Below, in pieces: positions 48,159 through 59,998 of a stretch of DNA of 64,000 nt. The DNA lies in the NCBI GenBank assembly GCA_963680875.1, contig OY804575.1, positions 105,517,505-105,581,504 of the forward strand. The letters run 5' to 3'. Within the stretch, counting starts at the first letter, position 1. Every line of letters starts with the position of its first letter. Source of the DNA: Bathymodiolus brooksi. Lineage: Eukaryota > Mollusca > Bivalvia > Mytilida > Modiolidae. The position numbers were made by a program, and so were the translations under genes. Below the pieces are notes generated by a model, which worked only from the letters and a program-made list of their open reading frames with translations, searched no databases and had not been told where the DNA came from.

Positions 48159-49324
48159 TTAGAACCGCATTCAGGTATCAATTTGAAGGAAGTACAATTT
48201 CTATAATTTTACACTCCTTAAATTAACAGACACTGACAAATAAAATGTTGTTGTAATCAAAACGGTTTTTTTCTGCCTGACCAAGTTTATACCATTTAAA
48301 AATAATTTAACACAACACAGACATATTTACTTCATTGCCATTAAATGATATACACCAACCTGAGATGTTAATTGGCCGTAAAAATGAGACGAAACCTTTA
48401 AAATATTGAATCAAGGACGATTGTTTGTTGAGATTTTAACATTTGAGAGCAAAACTTGCTGTTACTTTGCTCGATGCCTATTATTGTTGGTTTTTGGACC
48501 AATCAGTCCTTTCAATAAGGGGCAATACCAGGTTGCTTTACCCACTTAAAATGGTCTTTGGTACCTTTTGATTCTAAAGAGTGTTTAAAGATATTAATGA
48601 AAATTGTTCGAATTTTAACAGAAAGTACCATCTGTAAATAGTGGTACACTTACAAAATATTGAAAACCCTGCCAAAGTTAAATTCACCTAAAAATTATAT
48701 GTAATTTTGGTTTCGATAGTAAAATGTAACTGAGTTTCATATCATATCCGGCAAAACATTTATTCCAAAATAAAAAGCCATGTTCGATTTGTTTAATATT
48801 ATTATAATCTATTTTTACGCTGCGTTTTTTCCCTTCTATTGTACAAAACCATAAAAAACAATTTGTCGGAAGGTTTGATAGTTTTTTTTATTACTTAATT
48901 ACGGCTATTTTACTTGTAATTACCACGGTTATCAATAAAATATAAATGACAACAAATCAATTTTCCAGTAAAATTATATAGAAACTGAGTGAATTAGTCA
49001 GGCAATAAGAATTACTGTATGTCAGAAACGAAAGGTAAAAAGAACTGAAGAGCAACATTTCTTAAGAAAAAAATCGCAAAAAATAATATTATTACATTAC
49101 ATTAAGAAGAGTTTGAAAACAACACAATGTCCAAAAGAAAAAGGACAAACAACGATCTACAAAACATACATATAAAACTAAAGATCGAGTAACACAAACC
49201 CCATTAAGTAATACTATATTTTAAGGACTGTAGGTCAATACATTTTTTACCCAAAAAGCTGTCTGTATGTTACCATTATATGCTAATGACAAAAACCACA
49301 ATTAAACCTATATGGCTTGCACAG
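48159..49324. other. Intron, nothing recognised
   Basis: AT-rich unique sequence with no supported feature. Confidence 0.5.
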
Positions 49325-49585
49325 ACTTATAGCAGGAGTTATGGTATTTCATGCCACTTTCAACACTACTGTATTTCAGTTATATCGTGGCAGTCAGTTT
49401 ATTGGTGGAGGAAACTGGAGTACCCACAGAAAACCACTGACCTGCTGCAAATCAGTGACAAACTTTATCACATAATGTTATATCGAGTACATGTCGTCTG
49501 AGCTGGATTCGTAATCACAACTTTAGTGGTGATAGGCACTGATTGCATAGGTAGTTGTAAATCTAACTACCATGTGATCACGACG
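49325..49585 (-). mobile_element. SINE-A copy, part of an inverted duplication
   Basis: It reads GTTATGGTATTTCATGCCAC, CAGTTTATTGGTGGAGGAAA, GGATTCGTAATCACAAC and the head end CCATGTGATCACGACGACC. The ~190 bp beyond its head (to 49771) recur inverted next to the SINE-A at 54786. Confidence 0.83.
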
Positions 49586-49589
49586 ACCC

Positions 49590-49805
49590 TATAAACTACA
49601 GTGTATGTTAGTTCTAATATTCTGTCAACATAAAATCTCAAAGTACCGTAAACTGTATTTAACTTCTTTTTTAATTTAAAATTAAATCAACAGTAATTTA
49701 TAATTTTAAAGCCTTAAAATAAAATCTAGCATACATCTTTCTGATTTATATGAGTTTACACGTAATTAGTAAATCCAACTACCATATGATCACGACCACA
49801 ACGGC
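49590..49805. repeat. Left arm of ~190-bp inverted duplication, with a second SINE-A head end
   Basis: ACTACAGTGTATGTTAGTTC … TTTAATTTAAAATTAAATCA … CACGTAATTAGT is the reverse complement, with few changes, of 54632-54790. It is followed at 49771 by a second SINE-A head fragment (AAATCCAACTACCATATGAT). Confidence 0.8.
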
Positions 49806-49894
49806 CTCTCTTGAGTATACGATAAGTACAATTAAAGACACTGTCAATGAAGATACAAAATCATAATAATTTACAACTTATAACATTTGCAAAT

Positions 49895-50085
49895 TCATTA
49901 GCCTCCCTCTTTTAAGGAAACCCTTCTGTAATCGAAAAGTGGCCTGATAAGAAAAGGTTCATGGGCTCTCTTGAGGGAGACAAGTAAGTGGTATATTACT
50001 ATCTCAGTGCAACTGAAATCTGGCTTGTTAAGAGGGTGGCCTAGTGGGAGTAATCTTATAGGAGTTTGACTACTATGTATGATTT
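49895..50085. mobile_element. Degenerate MITE fragment
   Basis: CTCCCTCTTTTAAGGAAACC … GTGGCCTGATAAG … GAGGGTGGCCTAGTGGGAGT belongs with the fragments at 14140, 17155 and 35335. Confidence 0.45.
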
Positions 50086-50234
50086 CCACTTATAACAGCC
50101 CCTCATTTCATTGGCCGATATCAATCTCCCTACCACCATTGTAAATCAAAGTTTCCATAACTAATTTTTTAATTCTTGGTACAAGTTTTTGCAAATATAT
50201 TTACCACAAACCCTGACATAACACAAAATTTGTA

Positions 50235-50868
50235 CCACGATAAAAACGGCAGTACATGTACCGGTATTACATTGTTTTCAGATGAGACATACATATTCTG
50301 TGTACCGGTATTACATTGTTTTCAGATGAGACATACATATTCTGTGTACCGGTATTACATTGTTTTCAGATGAGACATACATATTCTGTGTACCGGTATT
50401 ACATTGTTTTCAGATGAGACATACATATTCTGTGTACCGGTATTACATTGTTTTCAGATGAGACATACATATTCTGTGTACCGGTATTACATTGTTTTCA
50501 GATGAGACATACATATTCTGTGTACCGGTATTACATTGTTTTCAGATGAGACATACATATTCTGTGTACCGGTATTACATTGTTTTCAGATGAGACATAC
50601 ATATTCTGTGTACCGGTATTACATTGTTTTCAGATGAGACATACATATTCTGTGTACCGGTATTACATTGTTTTCAGATGAGACATACATATTCTGTGTA
50701 CCGGTATTACATTGTTTTCAGATGAGACATACATATTCTGTGTACCGGTATTACATTGTTTTCAGATGAGACATACATATTCTGTGTACCGGTATTAAAT
50801 TGTTTTCAGATGAGACATACATATTCTGTGTACCGGTATTACATTGTTTTCAGATGAGACATATAGAA
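50235..50868. repeat. 44-bp minisatellite (~14 units)
   Basis: The unit contains GATGAGACATACATATTCTG and TGTACCGGTATTACATTGTT. Units are almost identical, with one TTAAAT change near 50798. It is not at any exon I can see. An isolated copy plus part of a second lies at 51628-51682, beyond a 760-bp interruption. No unique spacers separate the units, so it is not CRISPR-like. Confidence 0.95.
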
Positions 50869-51627
50869 TCTAACACCGGGGAGAGTACATGATAAGGAAA
50901 TCTCAGACACTCGAGGGTAAGATTACAATCGTTCTCTTTACGAGGCTTGCCGAGTTAGAGAACGATTGTAATCTTACCCAAGGGTGTCGGAGATTTCACT
51001 ATCTTGTACTTTTTCCGGTGTTTGATTTTATTTCTCACTAAACACCTTTTTTTTTCTTTTTTTTTGTTGTTTACATTCCATCGAGCGTTTTCCCGCAATT
51101 TATTTTTCCATTGTTGAAGTAAATATTCGATTTATCCATATGCAACCGTATCTCGGCAGTATTTCAAATGTATTTCATCATAAAGTACAATGTATTTAAT
51201 AAATATATTATAAATGTTACTACAACAGAGATAAATACCTGTAAAAAAATATATGAATTTGGTCAAAGGGAGGTAATTTCTTTCTTTACGTTAGTTACTA
51301 ACAAGGGAGAGCACTCTATTATTTACTCAAAGTAAACAAACATTGACTGGAAGAGAGCCTGAAAAAAGAATCAAACACCGTGATAGGTGCACGTTAGCTA
51401 GCAGAATATAATACATAAATGAATTTAAAAATACTTATGTAGTAGAATCGTGATTAATTGTTTATTTTAAAAAGGAAAAACATGGAGAATTGGGGGGCAG
51501 TTGACATAAACTGTACAGCATGCATTTGCCGGTAAAACGCACATGATTTTTTTGTCTTGCACTAGTGCAAGATAAGAAAATCTCACATCGCTAAAAATAG
51601 GAACTGGTCTGTCTCAAAAGTGAAAAA
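50869..51627. mobile_element. Sequence interrupting the 44-bp array, with a long hairpin
   Basis: About 50873-51024 forms a hairpin with ~66-bp imperfect arms (AACACCGGGGAGAGTACATG … GATTACAATCGTTCTCT and complement). A second AACACCG occurs in inverted context at ~51375. The array resumes at 51628. An insertion is the simplest reading, but no target duplication could be fixed. Confidence 0.55.
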
Positions 51628-51682
51628 TACATATTCTGTGTACCGGTATTACATTGTTTTCAGATGAGACATACATATTCTG

Positions 51683-52490
51683 GTATGGTATAATAAACAA
51701 CTATTATTTTCGGGTCATAAAACTTCATTGCAAATTATAACTGATGACAGAATTTGGTCACGTAATGATATTTTAAGTTGAACCATTGTTGCCGTGTTTC
51801 AATTTTGAAATTTTCACCTTAACAAGTTGATTTTTCTTGCTTCATTAGTGATAGAATGTTTACATTTTCTAAAACACAAAAGGGAGGTAATTATGCTGTC
51901 CAAAATCAATAACAAACAGCATGTGTTAACAATGGACTTCATTAACTCCCTTGAATCTTACTTGACTACAAAGGAGTAATTGTCATGTTGCTCAGTAGTA
52001 TGTTATATAATTATGAAACAGGCTGTTTCTACATGAGTTCTAGGTAAAAATCTACGATTTCACGTTTGGGTTTTTTCAACATTAAAGTGATGTGTGCATC
52101 AGAATGTTTTCATTATTTCATTATTTCTAAAACATTCATGCAATCATGTTATTTATTAAAACAAATCTAAATATTACCTGCCAATAATATATTACCAATA
52201 CTTCAATTTAACTACTTAGTGCAATTATTTCATAATTACTGTTGTCAAATTTTGATGTGCGACATAATTTGCATCTTAAACTAAAGCAGATTATTTCACA
52301 AAATTATTATGAAAAGAAAGTTATAAACAGTGATGGTCATCAATTCTACTAATATCAACAAAACGAACAATCACATCTCACATCAAATCATTGAACATAA
52401 AAAAAGACAACGACATATGACTTTTCAACCCAGTTCCTGGCTTGGGACAGGTAGAAAAATGTGGCAGAGTTAAACCTGTTAATAGGATCC
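51683..52490. other. Intron, nothing recognised
   Basis: AT-rich unique sequence with no supported feature. Confidence 0.5.
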
Positions 52491-52494
52491 ATAC

Positions 52495-52765
52495 TCTTGT
52501 TATGGGACTATGGTATTTAATGCCACTTTCAACAATATTTCAGTTATATCGTGGCAGTCAGTTTTATTGGTGGAGGAAACAGGAGACCACGGAGAAAACC
52601 ACTGACCTGGCAGCTGCGAAGTGACTGACAAACTTCATCACATAATGTTGTATCGAGTACACCTCACCATGAGCAGGATTTGAACTCACAACGTTAGTGG
52701 TGATAGGCATTGATTGCACAGATAGTTATAAATCCAACTACCATACGATTATGACCACGACAGCC
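52495..52765 (-). mobile_element. SINE-A copy
   Basis: TTATGGGACTATGGTATTTA, CACTTTCAACAATATTTCAG, GGATTTGAACTCACAACG and CCATACGATTATGACCACG are in the order expected for a full copy in minus orientation. Confidence 0.85.
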
Positions 52766-54631
52766 CCCACTATCTTAGATGTTAGATAAAAATGTACAAA
52801 TATTCTCACATTTAAACTTCTGATGTGGAGTTGCAATTTTTGTTTTCAAAAAAAAAAATATTGTAAAATATACCCCCTCTTTAAATATACATTACATGTA
52901 CGTCATGTATATGCCCTTATTACAGAGAACAGGTTAAGTTGTCTAGAGAAACAAAATAAACATGTCATGCCTAATGAAGGTCAGTAAATGTGACCCAGGT
53001 GTAGGAATATTTGGTTGCAAAGGTCAAAGACAAAATCATTCTTATTTAACCTTTTTCTTTTGATTTTAGAATTGGAAAATTAATTCAATTGTGCACTCTT
53101 TCTATTTGAGTAAATGAATGAATAATGGCCTGTTACTTGATCTATGAAAGCCTAATTGATTATAATATTCTTTTTATTAAAATTAATGCATTTCATTCTT
53201 ATTTACAGCATGTTTAAGAATTCAATATGCTTTCTCCTATATATTGCCTTACATATTTGTAATTAATTAGGTTAATAGGTGTTTATTACAGTCACTTTTA
53301 GAGATTTCACAGCTAGACTATGACTAATGTGAATTCATTATTCTTCATGGTATACCAATTTTCGTGGATTTCGTTAATAGTATTAAACCACATAATTAAG
53401 AATTCAACAAATAGCTGTCACCTTATGATTAAAGCCGGGGATCCACAAATTTACAAATTCATGAAAATGTAATTTTTCTTCAAATCACGAAATTTGGTAT
53501 CCAGGATTGTAACTGAATTCACAGTATTCACGACTTATTGGGGAAGGATAGCCTAAACATTTATAATGGAGTGACGTTGGAAATCTGGTGTTGTGTATGG
53601 TGTAGAAACTTAACACCTGATTAATGTAGGTATTGACACTTGAACTCACATCAATGGAGTTAGGCATAAACAAGATTGTGGTCAGAACTTATCATTTTTT
53701 ATGTATATAAATGAACAGCTAAAAAACCTTAAAACTTGATGTTGGATATTTACACTAGAACTCACATCAATGGTGTTAGGCATAAACAAGATTGTTGTCA
53801 CAACTTAAATATATAAATAAACAGCTGGAAAGCCAAAGAGTATTACTTTTAATCCACAAGCCTATACCAGTAGGAGCTTTACTCCAAACCTCTTTATGTT
53901 TCTCACATTTTTTAATGAGTATCAAATTTCTGCCAAAACTGAGTGAAAAAAATATAAATATAAATCATTGTCCCTTCTCCTTAAAGTTAAATGGTCAGTC
54001 CCTAAATTATTAAAGATTATATTTTTGCAATTTTTGAAAATCTCTGAAAAGATGTGCATCGTAAATAAAAAAAATTAAAAACAGGACTTCTAAAGTCCTT
54101 CAAAAATCAGGGATGATTCTAATTAGAAAATAAAATAACTGAAAATCAACGAAAATAGTTAGCCATCTACACCCCTTTTTAAAAGGTCCTTTTTTAAAGG
54201 TGTTTTCCATGTCCTGCAACTTTTGAAATATCTTTGGCAGAGAAAAATAGCTGAAATCAGTTAAATAACTGGGGAAAAAAATCATTCCTGGAAAAGCCAC
54301 CTACAGTTAATGGTGTCTGAAAAGTTGCATAATTATTATTATCAGTTTTACTTCCCCCAATTTAAAGTATATAATCTTTAAAAAAAAAATGTTAGTTCAT
54401 CTGATGCAATCAAAACAAGATTCAATATATACATTGTATATATATATATATATAAAAATTTTGAAACATTATTTTGTCCCTATATAATAAAAATTTAATC
54501 TTATATCATATTCATTCATTTCACTTTGACAAGTATGAACAGATTTTGGGAGTCAGTTTTCAAATCTAAATTTAAAAGGGCTATTTTTTTTTTATTATTT
54601 ACAAATTCTTCAGTATGTTGAAATGACTAAT
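52766..54631. other. Intron with one ~58-bp direct repeat
   Basis: AACTCACATCAATGG-GTTAGGCATAAACAAGATTG occurs at about 53643 and 53759. An (AT)n run lies at ~54437. Nothing else recognised. Confidence 0.5.
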
Positions 54632-55025
54632 TACATGTAAACTAATATATATCAGGAAGATTTATGCTAGATTTTCTTTCAAGGCTTTAAAATTATAAAT
54701 TACTGTTGATTTAATTTTAAATTAAAAAAGAAGTTAAATACAGTTTACTTTAAGATATTTTTATTAGAACTAACATACACTGTAGTTTATGTGGTCGTGA
54801 TCATACAGTAGTTGGATTTACAACTACCTGTGCAATCAGTATCTATCACCACTAAAGGTGTGAGTTCGAATCACATTCATGGTGGGGTGTACTCGATACA
54901 ACATTATGTGAAAAAGTTTGTCAGTTACTTGCGACAGGTCGGTGGTTTTCCACCAATAAAACTAACCGCCACGCTATAACTGAAGTATTGTTGAAAGTGG
55001 CGTTAAACATCACAACCCTAACCAT
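54632..55025 (+). repeat. Right arm of inverted duplication with a SINE-A copy (54786-55025)
   Basis: 54632-54785 mirrors 49590-49771. It is followed by a full SINE-A in plus orientation (GTGGTCGTGATCATACAGTA, GAGTTCGAATCACATTCATG, TGAAGTATTGTTGAAAGTGG) with the tail CACAACCCTAACC. Confidence 0.82.
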
Positions 55026-56449
55026 AACTGTACTTTACTCTATACAACACTGCCTCTCTTATAAGGCATACAAACCAGCTGGAATGAGGTAATCGTTCAT
55101 TTCTCACACAATATCAAATTTCTAATTTTTCTCTAAAGTTTTAACTACAAAATGATTACTGTACCCTTTTTTATTGTTTATTTCAAACTACCAATATTTT
55201 TGGCAGACCCCATTTGCATGTATCCCCCTCCCCCCAAAAAACTGGTTTGTAATACGTCTACCAGACTCCATCTCTGATTCCATTATCTACAGTAGTCCTA
55301 AATAAATCTAACTCTATAAGCCATCACAGCATACACATTATTTGAAGATTTAACTTTTATCGATTCATGAACTTGTACAAGATGAACTTCAAAGGCTGCT
55401 TTGAAAAATATAACAACTAAATCTATTAATAAATGATTTGGACGAAAGCAACATTCAATTCTATGTATGTTCTTTGTCCACACGATTTAAAAATCACATC
55501 TCCGACAATAGATGATACATTGAGAGCTACATTTAGAATTTGAAATGATACATAAAGAAGTTTATTTAGTACGTTTATGAAATTTAAATTCGACCATATG
55601 TATAATACTGTCACTTGAAATTCATTTCAATTCATTGTACTCAAGAATAACAACCAAAAAAGTCTGAGTGTATCGTTTTCACTGCAAAGAAATACTTGTA
55701 CTTGAAAAATACTAGCGTCAGGTATGAAGTTGAAAATGGTCCCTCCAACAGAAAGACTACAATATATATCACCATATTGTGACTACTCCAAAAGAGACAA
55801 ATGGCACCATATCCCTCAAACACAAAGACTAAAATATTACCATATAGTAACCACTCCACAAGAGACAAATACCATCATATCCCTCAAACAGAAAGACCAG
55901 CATATCACTATATTGTGACCACCCCAAAAAGGCAGACTTTTTGAAAATCGGTTTTATTAATGTTGATATGAACTTATGAAGCTCCTTTTCACATTTGTGG
56001 TATTTATTTAAAAACCTGTTTAATTTTCAATAAAAGAAATTACATCTTACTAAAATAACTATTGTAAAACATGAATTTAAAATGATTCAATTCGAAAATG
56101 ATGAATTGATATGCTGTATCGATCCGGACTTTCTGAACCTTTCCAATTACGTTCCCTAGATTAAAGATGAGTCTTCATTTCCGGTACCACGAAAATGTCG
56201 CAGATTAAAAAAAATGTGCTTTATATAAAATAAGCTGTGTCAACAAATCAGGTCCAGCAGAAACTCAGTAGGTCCACCTAAAATTGATAGGATGGTGGAC
56301 CCAATGTTCAGCAGCTGAATATTTTTTTACAAAAAGTCTGAAAAGGTCAAAATTACACCTCAATAGCCTATTCCAATGCAAAGGATTGTAATCATTAATA
56401 CAAAATGTCATTTATAATTAAGTTCATACTAGTCTACTGATTAAGTTTT
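55026..56449. other. Intron with ~70-bp tandem repeat
   Basis: About 55741-55925 holds 2.7 units of ~70 bp (CATATCCCTCAAACA-AAAGAC … CTCCA-AAGAGACAAAT). Elsewhere nothing recognised. Confidence 0.65.
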
Positions 56450-56755
56450 TGATATTAATTATTTTGTTACAAAAAAAGTTACAGTCAGTCTTATTTAATT
56501 GTAGTGTTTTGATATTAATTATTTTGTAACAAAAAAAGTTACAGTCAGTCTTCATTAATTGTAGTTTTTGATATTAATTATTTTGCTTAAAAAATGTTAT
56601 GGTCAGTCTTCATTAATTGTAGTTTTTGATATTAATTAATTTGTCTAAAAAAAGTTACAGTCATTAGATCTCCATTAATTGTAGTGTTTCGATATTAATT
56701 ATTTTGCTAAAAAAAAGTTAGTCAGTCTTCATTAATTGTAGTGTTTTGATGAGCT
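56450..56755. repeat. ~60-bp tandem repeat (5 units)
   Basis: Units begin GATATTAATTATTTTG at 56451, 56511, 56570, 56628 and 56691 and end CAGTCTTCATTAATTGTAGT. Moderately diverged. Confidence 0.9.
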
Positions 56756-58160
56756 TTATTGATCTTTAAGAAATTTTGACGTGAAGACAGTAGGGGTAAA
56801 CTTTCTATCTAGGTTCATATTACTTTTGTGGTATTGAAAAGTTTTAATATCTACTTAAGGTAAATAAAAACCATCAATTAATGTTCGATTTTTTAAAATT
56901 AGATTTCAAATCAGTCTCCCGCTGACCTGATTAGTCTCTCGTTATTTCTGATCGCGGAAATTCAAAAAAATAAAAACCATTCAGCAGCCATTGTAACGAA
57001 AGATAATACACGTTCACTGAAGTACACTGAAATAAAATTGACTATCATTCAAATTACAATAATCTGTAGTATATAATTTGAATCGCTTGTGTATAAAGAT
57101 CACTTTATCTGAGCACTATAGATAGTACTACACATTACACCATAGGGACAAAACTTAGCATTTTTGCTACAGTTGCCAGCTGGACTCCATAAAATAACAA
57201 TTTTAGGAGGCTATCAAAAAATTTTAGACCAAGCAACTGACTTTGAACAAGAAATATTCCAAATTTTAGTAGCCAGCTGGGCTACTATCTGCACATTTTC
57301 GGGGGGCCCGGCCAAATGTTAGTGTTCTTGGTCTACTGGGCCCCTGATAAGTTTTATCCCTACACTATACAGAAGATTCCTCTTACTTAAGGGACATAGC
57401 AGTAATATTTTATCCCTACAAAACAAAGAATTTATTTTGCAAATCCTAAAACCATGACCTAACAAGCAAAAAAAACCCATATGACTGTATTGAAATAGGG
57501 CTGGTCAAGATTTGCTCATTAACTCATAACCATCGTTCTTTTCTTTCATTATAGACATTTCATATTATCGGCATATTTACCTATTACTTATCAATCAACA
57601 ATTGGTTTAATAATTGTCAATTTTTCCTGTTATGTCGACACTATTGAAAACCACACAAATATTTAGTTTACTAGTATTTAGACTAGATATTGATTACACA
57701 TGATACATTTATACAGCTTCAAGGATATGCAAGGAGGAAAAAAAGATACCAAATTCTGATCAAATTTGAATATTAGTTTTTAAAACATGTAATATACAGC
57801 TATAAGTTGACTGACATAATTAAATTCAATCTGCTTTTTATTTAAAACACTTTTATTTTGAGACTCTAAAAACCCCATGCTCAAAATATTTTGTTATCAA
57901 GAGCAGTACATTCATTAAGAACAGTAAGTGATTCACGAAAGCACAGTGGAGGAACATAATCCACATCCCCCCTTTTACTTTTCTGTTATTATTCATTTTT
58001 TTCTATATATTATACATGCTTATATACATATTATTCGTCATGCTCTGTCAGACCTATGTTTATAATATATGATATTGGAGAGAACTTTATACAAGTTGTA
58101 AAACTTCTGTTCAATCCTATTGTATATATTTGACAATAAAATATGTTTAAATCAACAGAC
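56756..58160. other. Intron, nothing recognised
   Basis: AT-rich unique sequence before the 51-bp array. Confidence 0.5.
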
Positions 58161-58164
58161 AAGT

Positions 58165-59450
58165 GTTATGTACAGGTATATCATAAAAGTGTAATATATT
58201 GTAGGAGCATAAAGTCTCTTCCTGTTATATAAAATTAAAGTGTAATATTTTATAGGAGTATAAAGCCTCTTTCTGTTATATATAATTAAAGTGTAATATT
58301 TTATAGGAGTATAAAGCCTCTTTCTGTTATATATAATTAAAGTGTAATATTTTATAGGAGTATAAAGCCTCTTTCTGTTATATATAATTAAAGTGTAATA
58401 TTTTATAGGAGTATAAAGTCTCTTCCTGTTATATATAATTAAAGTGTAATATTTTATAGGAGTATAAAGTCTCTTCCTGTTATATATAATTAAAGTGTAA
58501 TATTTTATAGGAGTATAAAGTCTCTTCCTGTTATATATAATTAAAGTGTAATATTTTATAGGAGTATAAAGTCTCTTCCTGTTATATATAATTAAAGTGT
58601 AATATTTTATAGGAGTATAAAGTCTCTTCCTGTTATATATAATTAAAGTGTAATATTTTATAGGAGTATAAAGTCTCTTCCTGTTATATATAATTAAAGT
58701 GTAATATTTTATAGGAGTATAAAGTCTCTTCCTGTTATATAAAATTAAAGTGTAATATTTTATAGGAGTATAAAGCCTCTTTCTGTTATATATAATTAAA
58801 GTGTAATATTTTATAGGAGTATAAAGCCTCTTTCTGTTATATATAATTAAAGTGTAATATTTTATAGGAGTATAAAGTCTCTTCCTGTTATATATAATTA
58901 AAGTGTAATATTTTATAGGAGTATAAAGTCTCTTCCTGTTATATATAATTAAAGTGTAATATTTTATAGGAGTATAAAGTCTCTTCCTGTTATATATAAT
59001 TAAAGTGTAATATTTTATAGGAGTATAAAGTCTCTTCCTGTTATATAAAATTAAAGTGTAATATTTTATAGGAGTATAAAGTCTCTTCCTGTTATATATA
59101 ATTAAAGTGTAATATTTTATAGGAGTATAAAGTCTCTTCCTGTTATATATAATTAAAGTGTAATATTTTATAGGAGTATAAAGCCTCTTCCTGTTATATA
59201 TAATTAAAGTGTAATATTTTATAGGAGTATAAAGCCTCTTCCTGTTATGTATAATTAAAGTGTAATATTTTATAGGAGCATAAAGTCTCTTCCTGTTATA
59301 TAAAATTAAAGTGTAATATTTTATAGGAGCATAAAGTCTCTTCCTGTTATATAAAATTAAAGTGTAATATTTTATAGGAGTATAAAGCCTCTTCCTATTA
59401 TATATAATTAAAGTGTAATATTTTATAGGAGTATTAAGCCTCTTTCTTAT
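58165..59450. repeat. 51-bp minisatellite (~25 units) abutting a dynein 5' splice site
   Basis: The unit contains ATTAAAGTGTAATATTTTAT, then AGGAGTATAAAGTCTCTTCC and TGTTATATATA. Variants are AAGCCTCTTTC and AGCATAAAG. The last unit (GTATTAAGCCTCTTTCTTAT) ends about 6 bp from the donor of exon 59459-59554. The donor itself is not in the unit. Variants are clustered, with a block of AGCCTCTTTC units repeated near 58260-58380 and 58770-58840. Confidence 0.96.
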
Positions 59451-59458
59451 ATTCTTAC

Positions 59459-59554
59459 CTCTCTTGCACTTAGAGGAGGAAGATGTGCAATAATTGAGGG
59501 CCTATACTGTTGCTCAAACTCATTAGGCTGTGATATAGTAATTCCATGATGCCT
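59459..59554 (-). CDS. Dynein exon 2 of window
   Basis: 96 nt, 32 codons, phase 0 at both ends. It starts RHHGITISQPNEFEQQYRP and ends LPPLSARE. The acceptor is TTTGTTTCAG and the donor is GAGAG|GTAAGA. The proline- and serine-containing end suggests a disordered N-terminal extension, which varies widely between axonemal dyneins. A 51-bp tandem array (about 58165-59450) begins roughly 6 bp after the donor, so the intron's first 1.3 kb is minisatellite. The intron below it is about 23 kb. Coding status is supported by splice sites and by phase continuity with the exons at 36084 and 27092. Confidence 0.7.
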
Positions 59555-59789
59555 CTGAAACAAAAAATAAATGTCTGAATGTGATATAGTCATTCTAGAT
59601 GCCTTTGAGAAAATACAAAAGCTTGGCTGTGATAATTGTCATTCAAGATGCCTTTCAAAAATAAATAAATTGTAAGTTCATCAAATTACCTGTAAATGAA
59701 GCTAAAAAGAAATCTCATGTTTTGTCTGTTAAATTCAAAGTGTACTAACATAGACCCGAGATGATGGCCTCAGCATGATAATCAATCTG

Positions 59790-59960
59790 TATTGAGTGAT
59801 TGTTGTTAAATACTATTAAGTGAGCAATTTGCATGCAAAATCTTGACAAAAAATAAGTCATTTTTGATGAGATTGTGTTGATGCTTGTTTTGTACTACAT
59901 TGTATACCAATGTTAACATTCCGAGCTAAAATTATGCTAGCTCACTGAAATAATATAACA
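59790..59960 (-). mobile_element. Degenerate SINE-B copy
   Basis: GAGTGATTGTTGTTAAATAC, GATGAGATTGTGTTGATGCT, TTTTGTACTAC and GCTAGCTCACTGAAATAAT keep the block order of SINE-B. It ends about 40 bp before the 33-nt candidate exon. Confidence 0.6.
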
Positions 59961-59998
59961 CATATATATCTTTTGGTCTGATTAATCTATTTACTTAC

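Noticed and set aside
50235..50868. CRISPR-like array
   Set aside because: Units are directly adjacent with no unique spacers, and the context is an animal intron.
59691..59704. 12-nt microexon candidate (acceptor TTCTTTTTAG, donor ACAG|GTAATT, minus strand, phase 0)
   Set aside because: Splice signals look good, but 12 nt carry too little information and the neighbouring exons already join in frame without it.
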